The notes beneath the pieces are model-generated. The model saw only the letters and a list, made by a program, of their open reading frames with translations, made no database searches and was not told the origin of the DNA. A program made the position numbers and the translations under genes. This document shows positions 50,670-60,464 of a DNA stretch of 64,000 nt, piece after piece. This stretch comes from DATLFA01 sp035525225 (GTDB lineage: Bacteria; Actinomycetota; Acidimicrobiia; Acidimicrobiales; WLNW01). Where the stretch lies: the NCBI GenBank assembly GCA_035525225.1, contig DATLFA010000034.1, positions 62,001 through 126,000 of the forward strand. The letters run 5' to 3'. Numbering within the stretch: position 1 is the stretch's first letter; every line of letters begins with the position of its first letter.

Positions 50670-52007
50670 ATGACGGTCACCGAACAACGAATCGACGAAC
50701 CAGTCGGCACGGCAATCACCACCACCGGCAGCGCGAAGGGTTCGCCCACCCGGGTGCCCGCGTCTCGCTACACCTCACCCGAGTTCGCCGCCCGCGAGGT
50801 GCAACTGATGTGGCCGCGGGTGTGGGTCATCGCGTGCAGCGTCGATCACGTCGCCGAGCCGGGTGATTACTTCGAGTGCCGGGTCGGCCCGTATTCGGTG
50901 CTGATCGTGCGCGACGACGAGGGTCAGCTGCAGGCGTTCCAAAATGTATGCCGCCATCGCGGCAACATCATCTGCGAAGGCGCCGGCGCCGGCCTCACCG
51001 AATTGCGCTGCGTCTACCACCGCTGGTCGTGGGATCTGCAGGGCAAGCTGCGCGAGGTGCCGTCACGCAAGGGCTTCGGAACGTTGCGAAACGACGACTT
51101 CCCGTTGCTCGCCGCGCAAGTCGACACCTGGGGACGGCTGGTGTTCATCAACCTCGACCTCGAGGCCATGCCGCTCGCCGACTATCTCGAGGGGATGCCC
51201 GACGACATCGCCTGGGTCGGCCTCGACGACTTCCGGTGCACGTACGCCGTGACGACCCCGATCCCGGCCAACTGGAAAGTCATCTCCGACGGTTTCTCCG
51301 AGACATACCACGTGCAGGGTCTGCACTCGGAGATGCTGGGTTCGATCGACGACATCAACAGTGGGCAGCACATCTGGGGCCATGTCGGTGTCTCCAAGCA
51401 ACCCTACGGCGTCCCCAGCCCGCGCCTCGGACGCAACGTGCCCGATCAGGTGGTGTGGGATTCCTTCATCATCACGCAGGGTGGGCGCATGGGCGTGAAC
51501 GAATCGTGCCCCGCGCCCGCGGTGCCCGAAGGTCAGACGCTGCAGGACGTCATCGCCGAGGGCGTGCGGCAAAAGCAGGCAGCGCGCGGCGTCGACCTCA
51601 GCACGTTCTCCACGTCAGAGGTCCTCACGCTCAATCAGTACAACGTGTTCCCCAACGCGACGATCCTTATCTCGGCCGACATGTTGACGGTCATGTATTC
51701 ACGTCCCGGCTCGACGCCCGACGACGGCACGTTGACGATCATGCACTTCGATCGTGCGGCATCGGCGGATGCGCCACGCACGAAGCCGATGGATGCCGCC
51801 GTGCCGTTCGCCGACGCCAACTTCGGCCATGTGCTCAATCAGGACACCGAGATATTGCGTACCGCGCAGGTCGGGCTACATCAGCCCGGCTTCACGCATC
51901 TCGCGTTGTCGAGTGAAGAGGCGCGGCTCATCAACACGCATCACAATCTCGAGCGATACCTCGGCATCATCCCCTCGGAGATGTCCGGCGGACCGGTGCG
52001 GGGCTGA
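50670..52007 (+). CDS. Rieske-type ring-hydroxylating oxygenase, alpha subunit
   Basis: A 445-residue Rieske non-heme iron oxygenase. The Rieske [2Fe-2S] ligands are C94-x-H96 (CRHRG) and C114-x2-H117 (CVYH). In the catalytic domain, Asp207 with H214 and H219 (SDGFSETYHVQGLH) form the bridge and two of the iron ligands. It hydroxylates or demethylates aromatic or steroid-like substrates using electrons from a separate reductase. No beta subunit or reductase is adjacent. The ATG at 50670 is clear. It differs from KshA in its Rieske sequence as I recall it. Confidence 0.93.
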   Translation: MTVTEQRIDEPVGTAITTTGSAKGSPTRVPASRYTSPEFAAREVQLMWPRVWVIACSVDHVAEPGDYFECRVGPYSVLIVRDDEGQLQAFQNVCRHRGNIICEGAGAGLTELRCVYHRWSWDLQGKLREVPSRKGFGTLRNDDFPLLAAQVDTWGRLVFINLDLEAMPLADYLEGMPDDIAWVGLDDFRCTYAVTTPIPANWKVISDGFSETYHVQGLHSEMLGSIDDINSGQHIWGHVGVSKQPYGVPSPRLGRNVPDQVVWDSFIITQGGRMGVNESCPAPAVPEGQTLQDVIAEGVRQKQAARGVDLSTFSTSEVLTLNQYNVFPNATILISADMLTVMYSRPGSTPDDGTLTIMHFDRAASADAPRTKPMDAAVPFADANFGHVLNQDTEILRTAQVGLHQPGFTHLALSSEEARLINTHHNLERYLGIIPSEMSGGPVRG

Positions 52008-52057
52008 ACGCCCGAGCGGCCTCCAGAGCGGGATCTAGGCGACGGCTATTACAACCG

Positions 52058-53533
52058 ATGAGTCACATCCCCGTCCTCATCGGCGTCGGGCAATCGATCC
52101 ATCGCGACGATGATGATTGGGCAGGCGCCGAACCAATACGCCTCATGGTCGACGCGGCGCGCAACGTCTTCGCCGATTGTGGGAGCGTACCGCCGGCGAC
52201 AATCGACAGTATCGACGTCTTGCATGTGCAGGCGTGGCGGTACGACGACATCGCGGGTTTGGTCGGTGAGCGCCTCGGATGCGGCGCGGCGCGCGGCACG
52301 TCGTACCCGGTCGGCGGAGAGACGCCGCTGCGGGTGCTCGATGACGTGGCCCGGCGCATCCAGCGCGGCGAGACGAAGTGCGCGCTGATCATCGGGGCCG
52401 AGTCGACGCGGGCGGTCGATCGATGCGCGAAGGCGGGCGGCGCACTCGGTTGGACGCCGATGGTCAAACCGCGCACCAAGTGGCAGATCCCTGACACATG
52501 GCGTCGCATCACCGATATCGGCGTGCAGCGGGCGATGCACATCTTCGCCCTCTACGAAAACGCGCTGCGCGTGCATGAAGGCATCGCGTTGTCCGATGCG
52601 CAAGAAGAGTCGGCAAACCTGTGGGCCGCGCTCTCCCGCGTCGCGGCGAACAATCCGTACTCGTGGTCGCGCGATGCGGTCGATCCGACGACGGTGCGCA
52701 CGATCACGGCTGCGAATCGCAGGGTGGCGTTCCCGTTCACCAAACGGATGACCGCGAACCCGTTCGTCAATCAGGGTGCGGCGTTGCTGGTCACCGACAC
52801 CGCGACCGCTCGCAGTCTGCGGGTGCCCGAAGGTCAGTGGATCTACCCGTGGGGTTCGGCCGGCGCCGATGAACCGGCCGAAGTGCTGTCACGAACGAGC
52901 TTCCATCGTTCGGCGGCGGTCGAGCACGCGATCGTGCGCACGCAAGAGCTCACCGAGACGACGACCGACGACTACAGCTTCGTCGAGCTCTACAGTTGCT
53001 TTCCCACGATGCCCAAGCTCTCGGGGCGCGTGCTCGGGCCGATCAAACCCGAAGCACCGACGGTGACCGGTGGTCTTTCGTTCTTCGGTGGGCCCGGCAG
53101 CAACTATCTCACGCACTCGATCGCAGCGATGGCGTTGCGCCTTCGCGAGAGCGGCGGCCTCGGGTTCATCCACGGCGTCGGCGAGATGATGACCAAGCAT
53201 CACGCGCTGGTGCTCGGCGCCGAGCCGCGCGCCGGGGGCTACGCAAGCGATCCGAACGGGATCGTTGCGATCGCACCGGCCGCGGTCGCCATCGACGACC
53301 GCTACGTTGGTGCCGGCACTGTCGAGACGTGCAGCGTGTCGTACCGGCGTGATGGCACGCCCGACTATGGGATCGTGATCGGCCGTGGGCGCGGCGGCCG
53401 GCGCTTCGGAGCACGTGTCGACGCGGTCGACGCAGCAACGATTGCCGCGCTCGAGTCGGCAGAGTCAGAAGCCATCGGCACGACCGGCCAGGTTTTCTCC
53501 ACGGCGCAAGGCCGCAGGTTCACTATCGGATAA
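52058..53533 (+). CDS. Thiolase-superfamily protein without the usual catalytic Cys
   Basis: A 491-residue thiolase-fold protein, annotated in many actinobacteria as acetyl-CoA acetyltransferase. The opening VLIGVGQSIHR, IIGAES, LYSCFPTMP and NYLTHSIAAMALRLRE are typical. Where thiolases have CxSG, this one reads YPVGGETP, so the nucleophilic Cys is absent. It may bind acyl-CoA without thiolysis, or act as a retro-aldolase-like or scaffold enzyme. No DUF35 partner is adjacent. It sits between the Rieske oxygenase and an SDR. Confidence 0.82.
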   Translation: MSHIPVLIGVGQSIHRDDDDWAGAEPIRLMVDAARNVFADCGSVPPATIDSIDVLHVQAWRYDDIAGLVGERLGCGAARGTSYPVGGETPLRVLDDVARRIQRGETKCALIIGAESTRAVDRCAKAGGALGWTPMVKPRTKWQIPDTWRRITDIGVQRAMHIFALYENALRVHEGIALSDAQEESANLWAALSRVAANNPYSWSRDAVDPTTVRTITAANRRVAFPFTKRMTANPFVNQGAALLVTDTATARSLRVPEGQWIYPWGSAGADEPAEVLSRTSFHRSAAVEHAIVRTQELTETTTDDYSFVELYSCFPTMPKLSGRVLGPIKPEAPTVTGGLSFFGGPGSNYLTHSIAAMALRLRESGGLGFIHGVGEMMTKHHALVLGAEPRAGGYASDPNGIVAIAPAAVAIDDRYVGAGTVETCSVSYRRDGTPDYGIVIGRGRGGRRFGARVDAVDAATIAALESAESEAIGTTGQVFSTAQGRRFTIG

Positions 53534-53542
53534 GGGGCAACA

Positions 53543-54304
53543 ATGGGGATCGTCGATGGCAAGGTGGCGCTCATCACCGGCGCCGGCAGTGGTTTGGGTC
53601 GCGCCGGGTCACTGCTGTTCGCGCACGAAGGTGCGGCGCACGTGTACGTCGCCGATCTCAACGTCGCCGGCGGCGAGGAGACCGTCGAGCTCGTGCAGCA
53701 AGCCGGCGGCTCGGCCACGTTCGTCCACGTCGACGTCACGGACGAAGACGCGGTTCGAGACATGGTTGCGCGAGTTGTCGCCGGGCACGAACGGCTCGAC
53801 TGTGCGTGGAACAACGCCGGCATCACCGATGTCGCGCGGCGTTTCACCGACTTCGACAAGGCCGCGTTCGAGCGGATGCTCGACGTGAATCTGACCTCGG
53901 TCTTCCTCTGTCTCAAGTACGAGATCCTCCAGATGGAAAATCAGGGTGGCGGTGCCATCGTCAACACGTCGTCGGCATCGGGCGTTGTCGCGACTCCGGG
54001 CTTGCCCCACTACACCGCGGCCAAGCACGGCGTACTCGGCCTCACGAAGTCAGCTGCACTCGAATACAACAACAAGAGCATCCGCGTGAACGCAGTGTGC
54101 CCCGGTATGGTCGACACGCCGCTGACGCAGGAGTTCTTCGACTCGAGCCCTAAGCTCGCGGCGGCCGTGCAGCGGTTGATGCCCGGGGGCAAGCTCGGTC
54201 AACCGACGCAGATCGCCGAAGCCGTCGTCTGGTTGTGCTCTGAACACGCGAGTTGGGTGTCCGGGCTCAGCATGGTCATCGACGGTGGCTACGTCAATCG
54301 TTAG
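53543..54304 (+). CDS. SDR family oxidoreductase
   Basis: A 253-residue classical SDR with TGAGSGLG, NNAG, NTSSASG, the catalytic YTAAK and the C-terminal VIDGGYVNR. An AAGGGGC site precedes the ATG, nine bases after the thiolase-like stop, so the two are co-transcribed. The hydratase follows 37 bases later. It is likely an NAD-dependent 3-hydroxyacyl-CoA or alcohol dehydrogenase in the same pathway (inference). Confidence 0.93.
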   Translation: MGIVDGKVALITGAGSGLGRAGSLLFAHEGAAHVYVADLNVAGGEETVELVQQAGGSATFVHVDVTDEDAVRDMVARVVAGHERLDCAWNNAGITDVARRFTDFDKAAFERMLDVNLTSVFLCLKYEILQMENQGGGAIVNTSSASGVVATPGLPHYTAAKHGVLGLTKSAALEYNNKSIRVNAVCPGMVDTPLTQEFFDSSPKLAAAVQRLMPGGKLGQPTQIAEAVVWLCSEHASWVSGLSMVIDGGYVNR

Positions 54305-54341
54305 CCAGTCAATCGTCAGAGAAGGAACGGAATCACAAACC

Positions 54342-55187
54342 ATGCCCATCGATCTCGAAAGCATCGACGCTCCCGGCCTCGACATGTGGCGCGAAGACGC
54401 AGTGTTGTGGATTCGCCTTGCTCGTCCCGAGCGCCGCAACGCCATCGACATCCACTCACGCGATGTGCTTCGGTCACTGCTGTGGGATCTGAACTCCGAC
54501 CCGTCGGTGCGCGCGGTTGTGCTCACGGGTTCGGGTCGCGACTACTGCACCGGTGCCGACGTGGCGGCGTCCGATCCCGCCGCCACCGGTGCGACACCGC
54601 CCGACGAGAAATCGGCCGCGGCCTCGTGGATGCTCGACTACCGCTTCCCGACGCAGGGCTTCCAGGACATGTTCAAGCAGCTGTGGGAGCTCGAGAAGCC
54701 GGTCGTCAGCGCGGTCAATGGCACAGTCGCCGGTATCGGATGGATGTTCGCGCTGCTCGCCGACCTCGTCGTCGCGTCGGACTCGGCGCGCTGGACTCAC
54801 GTGTTCACGCGCCGCGGCATGATGCCGCACGCCGGTGATCCCTACTTCCTGCCGCGGGTGTTGCCGCACCACGTTCTCAACGAGATCGCGTTCTTGAGCG
54901 ACCCGGTCACGTCCGAGCAACTGCGGGCGTGGGGCGCGGTCAACCGCGTCGTGCCCGTCGATCAGGTCGAGCAAACCGCGCGCGAGTTGGCCAACCGGCT
55001 CGCGTCGGGCCCCACCCGCAGCATGGGGCAAGCGAAGAAGCTCTACCGTCGCTCATCGGTGAGCGACATGGCGACGGCATTTGCCGAAGAGCAGTCGACC
55101 AGTGCACTGCTGGCACTGACGCACGATCGTCTGGAAGGAATGCAGGCCTTCGTACAAGGGCGCGCCCCAGAATTCACAGGCGAGTAA
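54342..55187 (+). CDS. Enoyl-CoA hydratase/isomerase family protein (non-canonical active site)
   Basis: A 281-residue crotonase-fold protein with ARPERRNAID, YCTGADVAA and VNGTVAGIGW. Neither catalytic Glu of hydratases is in the usual place: the first reads GIGWMFALLAD and the second VFTRRGMMPHAGD. It may be an isomerase, a hydrolase or a C-C bond-cleaving crotonase using the later His/Asp. The ATG at 54342 with a GAAGGAA site is preferred; a frame from 54285 overlaps the SDR. Confidence 0.88.
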   Translation: MPIDLESIDAPGLDMWREDAVLWIRLARPERRNAIDIHSRDVLRSLLWDLNSDPSVRAVVLTGSGRDYCTGADVAASDPAATGATPPDEKSAAASWMLDYRFPTQGFQDMFKQLWELEKPVVSAVNGTVAGIGWMFALLADLVVASDSARWTHVFTRRGMMPHAGDPYFLPRVLPHHVLNEIAFLSDPVTSEQLRAWGAVNRVVPVDQVEQTARELANRLASGPTRSMGQAKKLYRRSSVSDMATAFAEEQSTSALLALTHDRLEGMQAFVQGRAPEFTGE

Positions 55188-55203
55188 CAGCGCTCACGGG
55201 CGG

Positions 55204-57165
55204 CTAACACCCCGCTCTGCCGGGGGCCGCTGGGGCCCTGGCGGCGTCGTACGACGCGATGGCGCGGTTGGCCGCGGCGTCGCGATCGCCCGGCAACAAG
55301 AACCCGCGTGCCACGAGATCGTCGGCCGCCGCCTTGGCCCTGACCGCGTAGTCATCGCGGTCGCGGTAGCGCTCTTCGATCGACGGGCGCGGGTCACCGG
55401 TCGCAGCGCGCTCCTCTGTCGTGCGGGCAAACGGGATGCGGCTGCCCACGAATTCGTAGAGCACGGCGGGCAGGCCCGGCACGGGGCGGCGTGGATTCCA
55501 ACCGGTGTACGTCGCGATCGGCACCGCCACCTCCGGTACCCGGATGCCCGCGACCTCATTGCCGTCTGCGTCGACTGACGAAACCCACGCCGGCAGGCGC
55601 GCGCGGAGCTCGATCGGCCAGCGACCGACGCCGGCCCCGACATCGGGGCCGAGATCGACGTGATGCTCCGAGTGGATCACGTCGAGGTCGACGAGATGCA
55701 TCGCCGGTATCGAACTCGCCCGCGCCAGCACCTCGTCGCGCTCGACCGCGGTGCCCTGCGCCAGTCGGGGTACTTCACTCGGGGGCGGCTCGACGCCTTC
55801 GGTGACCCACGCCTGGAGATGTTCGAAGAGTGCGCGTGTCGGTAGTGCGGCGTCGAGATCGTTGACCGGGTTCGCGACGGCCATCGCGGACTTCATCAAC
55901 GCCGCCGAGCCGATGTGGTCGATGCCCGCGAGCAGGTACGCGCGGACATCGTCGACGTCGGCCGCGTCCACGGCGAGGTCGTGATCGATGTGCACGAGCG
56001 CCGCGTCGCCGCGCCAGTACTCCCACGCAGTGTTCACGAAGAACGTCTTGGGCACGCCGCCCAACGCCCGCTGACGATCGAGCAGACCTTCGCCTGACGC
56101 AACCGAGGTGAACGGACCCAGATTGCCGAAGCCCGGCGTGGATGTCACCGACGGTTGGGCGTAGCGGTGGTTGAATTCGCCGGTGCGCCCACCGCCGATG
56201 TGCGCGAACACACCGTCGAAGACCTGCCGGCCCGATTCGTCGATATTGCACCCCTCGTAGAGGAACTGGCGCAGTACGCGCCCTGATTGTGAGACGCCGA
56301 AGCCGATCGTGTGGTCGACGGTGCCGGCACAGGGGTTGCCGTCTCGTGCGGGCGCGTTGCGGAGGAAGCTCACGAAGTCGCGGATGGCCAACAAGCCGGC
56401 GCCGGCGACCGGGCATCGGTTGGTGCGGTAGACGAGCTCGTAGAAGCGGAACGGCTCGAATCCACCATCGAGCCACACCTGTTCGGCATCGGCGACGACG
56501 CCATCGTCGGTGACGCGCGCAAACCGCCACCGTGCTCGATCGATGACGGTGCGCGCGCCATGGATCGAATCACGCACGGTGAGCACTGCCGCCGTGTCGT
56601 CGATGTCGGCGGTGGGGTAGTTCTCGAAGTTGAACATCAACGACGAATCGGACAACGCATGGTCGGCGTACGGCGTGTCGGCTCGCATCTCGACTCGCAG
56701 CTGTCCCTCGAGTGGCGCGCCGTCGCGCGTGACTTCAGGGGCCGCGAAACCCATCCCGACGACATCGCGCCGTACGTCCCACTGCCAGCCGCACCAGGCG
56801 ATGGTCCATCCTCGCGTCAGCAGGAACCCGTCGCCGGCGTCGATGTGGGTGGTGTCGCCCCACGCTTGTGTGAGGTCGGCGCTGAACGGAAGCGAGCCGG
56901 TGAGGCCCCGATTCGGCACTACGTAGATCAACTTGCCCGAACCCGCGGTGAGAGGACGGATGATGCAGAAGTCGGCCTCGGATCGCACGAGCCCATCGGA
57001 CGTCTCGACGAGGCCGAGATCGACGATGCGAGTGTTCGAGGTAACCGCCGGGTCGACGGCGAACCGGACCACGCCCCGGATGATCTCGTACGGTCCGTAG
57101 TCGCCCCAACCGGCGCCGCCGGCATAGGACTCTCGCGTCTTGACGATCATCTCGGTGAGGCTCAT
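55204..57165 (-). CDS. Alpha/beta hydrolase domain-containing protein (PF20091 type)
   Basis: A 653-residue protein of the large hydrolase group often seen in steroid- or lipid-degrading bacteria. The nucleophile elbow is GVSQSGR (Ser near 292), followed by VFAHIGGGRTGEFNHR and YTGWNPRR. No signal peptide is evident from the N-terminus MSLTEMIVKTRESYAGG. It runs leftward against its neighbours and is divergent from the CoA-transferase at 57240. The last residues are Ala/Pro-rich and derive from the GGGCCGCTGGGGCCC intergenic-type sequence, so the C-terminal end may be an extension. Confidence 0.85.
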   Translation of the reverse strand: MSLTEMIVKTRESYAGGAGWGDYGPYEIIRGVVRFAVDPAVTSNTRIVDLGLVETSDGLVRSEADFCIIRPLTAGSGKLIYVVPNRGLTGSLPFSADLTQAWGDTTHIDAGDGFLLTRGWTIAWCGWQWDVRRDVVGMGFAAPEVTRDGAPLEGQLRVEMRADTPYADHALSDSSLMFNFENYPTADIDDTAAVLTVRDSIHGARTVIDRARWRFARVTDDGVVADAEQVWLDGGFEPFRFYELVYRTNRCPVAGAGLLAIRDFVSFLRNAPARDGNPCAGTVDHTIGFGVSQSGRVLRQFLYEGCNIDESGRQVFDGVFAHIGGGRTGEFNHRYAQPSVTSTPGFGNLGPFTSVASGEGLLDRQRALGGVPKTFFVNTAWEYWRGDAALVHIDHDLAVDAADVDDVRAYLLAGIDHIGSAALMKSAMAVANPVNDLDAALPTRALFEHLQAWVTEGVEPPPSEVPRLAQGTAVERDEVLARASSIPAMHLVDLDVIHSEHHVDLGPDVGAGVGRWPIELRARLPAWVSSVDADGNEVAGIRVPEVAVPIATYTGWNPRRPVPGLPAVLYEFVGSRIPFARTTEERAATGDPRPSIEERYRDRDDYAVRAKAAADDLVARGFLLPGDRDAAANRAIASYDAARAPAAPGRAGC

Positions 57166-57239
57166 GCGCGAACAATACGCCTCACGAGGGTCGTCGCTTC
57201 AAGGTGTCGGCGAGCATGCCCGACGAGTAGACAGGCGGC

Positions 57240-58448
57240 GTGGACGACAAGACCTCTGCGCCCGCACCGTTGGCCGGCCTGAGGGTGCTCGATCTCACGC
57301 GAAACCTCGCCGGTCCTTTTTGCACGATGATCCTCGGCGACCTCGGCGCCGACGTCGTCAAGATCGAGCAGCCGGGCTCGGGCGACGACACCCGCTCGTG
57401 GACACCGCCGGCGTGGCAGGGCGAGAGCGCGACATTCCTTTCGGCCAACCGCAACAAGCGCAGCGTCGTCATCGACCTCGACCGGCCCGAGGGCGCGGCG
57501 ATCGTGCAAGATCTGGCGCGACGCGCCGACATCTTGGTCGAGAGCTTCAAGCCCGGGTCGCTCGACAAACGCGGCCTCGGCTACGACACGTTGCGGGACG
57601 AGAACGAGCGGCTGATCTACTGCTCGGTGTCGGCCTTCGGCAACGTCGGCCCGCAACGCAACCGTCTCGGATACGACCCCGTGTTGCAGGCCCACACCGG
57701 CATCATGCACATGACCGGCGAGCCCGATCAGCCGGGTGTGCGCCTCGGTATCGGTGCGATGGACATGGGTGCGTCGCTGTGGCTCGTGATCGGTGTGATG
57801 TCCGCGCTGTCGGCGCGGGCACAACACGGTAGGGGAGCGCGTATCGAGACGAGCCTCTACGAGATCGCGACGTGGTGGTTGTCGTATCACATGGCGGGCT
57901 ATCTCGCTTCGGGGGTCGACCCGATACGTCAGGGCAGCCGCACACCGTTCATCGCGCCGTACGAGACCTATCCGACGAGCGACGGCATCATCTTCGTCGC
58001 GGGCGCGAACGACAACCTGTTCCGATCGCTCGTGCAAGCCCTCGGCGTTCCAGAGTTGGCGGCCGATCCACGCTTCGTCACCAACAGCGATCGAGTCGCG
58101 CACCGCGACGACCTACGGGCGTTACTGGCGCCGCGCTTTCTCACGGCGACGGGCGCCGAATGGGAGACCGTGCTCGATCGCCATTCTGTGCCGTGCAGCC
58201 GAGTGCGCACGATCGCCGATGTCGTTGTCGACGAGCAGATGGCAGCGCTCGGGTTGCTCGCACACGTGCCCCACCCGCTGATCGACGATCTGCGACTCGT
58301 AGATCTGCCGATGATGCGCGATGGCGTGCGGGCCGACGAGCTGCGCGCGCCGCCGCTGTTGGGTGAGAACACCGACGAGGTGCTGGCGGAGTTGGGCATC
58401 GGCGAGGCGGTCATCGACGATCTGCGGCGCCGAGGCGTCGTCGCGTAG
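57240..58448 (+). CDS. CaiB/BaiF (class III) CoA-transferase
   Basis: A 402-residue single-domain class III CoA-transferase with ILGDLGADVVKIEQPGSG, RNKRSVVIDLDRPEG and CSVSAFGNVG. The catalytic Asp is in the conserved YDPVLQAHTG. The start is a GTG; 74 bases separate it from the divergent hydrolase. It could activate the acid released by that hydrolase (inference). It is followed by an amidohydrolase 61 bases later. Confidence 0.93.
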   Translation: MDDKTSAPAPLAGLRVLDLTRNLAGPFCTMILGDLGADVVKIEQPGSGDDTRSWTPPAWQGESATFLSANRNKRSVVIDLDRPEGAAIVQDLARRADILVESFKPGSLDKRGLGYDTLRDENERLIYCSVSAFGNVGPQRNRLGYDPVLQAHTGIMHMTGEPDQPGVRLGIGAMDMGASLWLVIGVMSALSARAQHGRGARIETSLYEIATWWLSYHMAGYLASGVDPIRQGSRTPFIAPYETYPTSDGIIFVAGANDNLFRSLVQALGVPELAADPRFVTNSDRVAHRDDLRALLAPRFLTATGAEWETVLDRHSVPCSRVRTIADVVVDEQMAALGLLAHVPHPLIDDLRLVDLPMMRDGVRADELRAPPLLGENTDEVLAELGIGEAVIDDLRRRGVVA

Positions 58449-58509
58449 GGAGCGGCTGGTGCTGCGAGTGCCGGCGGCGTTTGCGCATCGGATCGACTAA
58501 ACAGCTCGT

Positions 58510-59670
58510 ATGGAACGGCACTATTCGGTCATCTCGGCCGACGGCCACATCGAAACTCCGCCCGACCGTTGGGTGAAATATGTGCCGGAGAAATGGCGCG
58601 AACGCGCCCCCCGGCTGGTGCCGCTGGCCGAGGGGGGCGAGGGATGGCTCGTCGAAGGTCAGCCGCTGCTCCACAACGGGCCCAACATCACCGGACGCGG
58701 GCCGATCCGATTTCGCAACGCCAGCTATTGGAACCCGGATGGATCTCCCGCCGAGGGTGCCGGCGACGCGCAGCAGCGCTTGCACGAGCAAGACATCGAC
58801 GGCATCGACGCCGAAGTCTTGTTCCCACCGGTATTCGCCTCACGATTCCTCGAGGGCATCGGCGACCCCGCCGTCTACGCGGCGATGGTGCACTCCTTCA
58901 ACGTCTATCTCGCGCAGGACTTCTGCTCCGTCGCCCCCGATCGGCTGATCGGCAATGCGGTGATACCGGTGTGCGGCATCGACGCCGCGCTCACCGAGTT
59001 GCGAGCGGTGCACGAGCTGGGGTTGCGGTCGGTCAGCTTCTACCAGTTCCCCAACGGCACCGGGCGACCGGCACCGGCCGACGACGAGTTCTGGGCGGCC
59101 ACACTCGAGCTCGGGCTCGCGCTCTCGCCGCACTTCGGTTTCGGTCAAGTGGCCGCGACACCAGGCGGCAGCGGCCGCGGTGTCGGCCATCTCGACGCGG
59201 CGACGACGCTGTCGTTGCGAGCCGGTTCGCACGCGCCCGTCTATTGCATGGTGCAGCTCATTGCGTCGGGCGTGTTCGATCGGTTTCCGGACATCCGCTT
59301 CTATTTCGCCGAGACCAACGCCAGCTGGCTGCCCAGCACCTTGTACTTCCTCGACGACAACTACGCGCTCTACCGCGACACGTTCGATCTCGAACTGCGC
59401 ATGAAGCCGAGCGAGTACATCTTGCGGCACTGCTACTTCGGCATCGTCCGTGATCCGGTCGCGCTGCGACTGGGTGACGAGATGCCGTATGCCAATCTCA
59501 TGTGGGGCAGCGATTTCCCCCACTCGGTCGGCACCTATCCCCGCTCCAGCGATCACCTCGACGAGGCATTCGCACGCGTCGACGACGTGACGCGGCGACA
59601 GATCTTGCTCGAGACACCCGCCGCGTACTTCAGCCTCGACCTCGACGCCGAGATCACTCCGACACCCTGA
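58510..59670 (+). CDS. Amidohydrolase family 2 protein
   Basis: A 386-residue amidohydrolase_2 protein with the metal strand SVISADGHIETPPDRW, a central LSPHFGFG strand, FYFAETNASWLP and GSDFPHSVGTYP. It starts at an ATG with no strong ribosome-binding site. It is followed by two SDR genes at short spacing (16 and 13 bases) and probably forms an operon with them and the upstream CoA-transferase. Confidence 0.9.
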   Translation: MERHYSVISADGHIETPPDRWVKYVPEKWRERAPRLVPLAEGGEGWLVEGQPLLHNGPNITGRGPIRFRNASYWNPDGSPAEGAGDAQQRLHEQDIDGIDAEVLFPPVFASRFLEGIGDPAVYAAMVHSFNVYLAQDFCSVAPDRLIGNAVIPVCGIDAALTELRAVHELGLRSVSFYQFPNGTGRPAPADDEFWAATLELGLALSPHFGFGQVAATPGGSGRGVGHLDAATTLSLRAGSHAPVYCMVQLIASGVFDRFPDIRFYFAETNASWLPSTLYFLDDNYALYRDTFDLELRMKPSEYILRHCYFGIVRDPVALRLGDEMPYANLMWGSDFPHSVGTYPRSSDHLDEAFARVDDVTRRQILLETPAAYFSLDLDAEITPTP

Positions 59671-59686
59671 ACCAAAGGACGCACGA

Positions 59687-60451
59687 ATGGGATTGCTCGA
59701 TGGAAAGGTCGCGCTGGTCACCGGTGGCGCGCGTGGCCTCGGTGAAGCCATCGCGCGCCGCATGGTCACCGAGGGCGCAACTGTGGTCGCGGCAGATCGC
59801 CGGGTCGATGACGGTGCGAAGGTGGCCGCCGAGATCGGTGCCCACTTCCGTGAGCTGGACGTGACCGACGCGATTGCGTGGCAGGCCTGTATCGCCGAGA
59901 TCGTCGCGTCGCACCAACGACTCGACGTGTTGGTCAACAACGCCGGCATCATCCGGGTGAAGCCGATCCGCGAGTGCACGCCCGAAGAGTTCCGCCAGGT
60001 GCTCGATACCAACCTCGCTGGCACCTTCCTCGGCATCAAGAGCGTGGCCGAGCAGATGATCGCGCAGGGTGGGGGAGCGATCGTCAACATGTCGTCGCCG
60101 GGCGGATTCGAAGGAACCTACGGTATGCCCGCGTACACCTCGTCGAAGTGGGGCATCCGCGGGCTCACCAAGACCGCGGCGGTCGAGCTAGGTCAGTTCG
60201 GTATCCGAGTCAACGCCGTCATCCCGGGCCCGATGCCCACTGCGATGACCCGTCGCCCTGGCTGGACCGATGCCGACTACGAACGGTTCTACGGCGCGAG
60301 CGTGCCGCTGGCGCGCATGGCGCGCGTCGAAGAGGTCGCCAATCTTGCAGTGTGGCTGGCGAGTGACCAGGCGTCGTATTGCACCGGCGGTGACTACGCC
60401 GCCGATGGTGGTGTCACCGCAGGCAGGCCACCGGCGCGTCCCGCGACGTGA
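59687..60451 (+). CDS. SDR family oxidoreductase
   Basis: A 254-residue classical SDR with TGGARGLG, NNAG, NMSSPGG, the catalytic YTSSK and the C-terminal AADGG. It has an AAAGGAC site upstream of the ATG. It resembles 3-alpha/20-beta-hydroxysteroid dehydrogenase-type SDRs in general layout, but that is not specific enough to name a substrate. It is co-directional with the IpdF-like gene 13 bases downstream. Confidence 0.92.
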   Translation: MGLLDGKVALVTGGARGLGEAIARRMVTEGATVVAADRRVDDGAKVAAEIGAHFRELDVTDAIAWQACIAEIVASHQRLDVLVNNAGIIRVKPIRECTPEEFRQVLDTNLAGTFLGIKSVAEQMIAQGGGAIVNMSSPGGFEGTYGMPAYTSSKWGIRGLTKTAAVELGQFGIRVNAVIPGPMPTAMTRRPGWTDADYERFYGASVPLARMARVEEVANLAVWLASDQASYCTGGDYAADGGVTAGRPPARPAT

Positions 60452-60464
60452 CGGAGCAGTCCCG

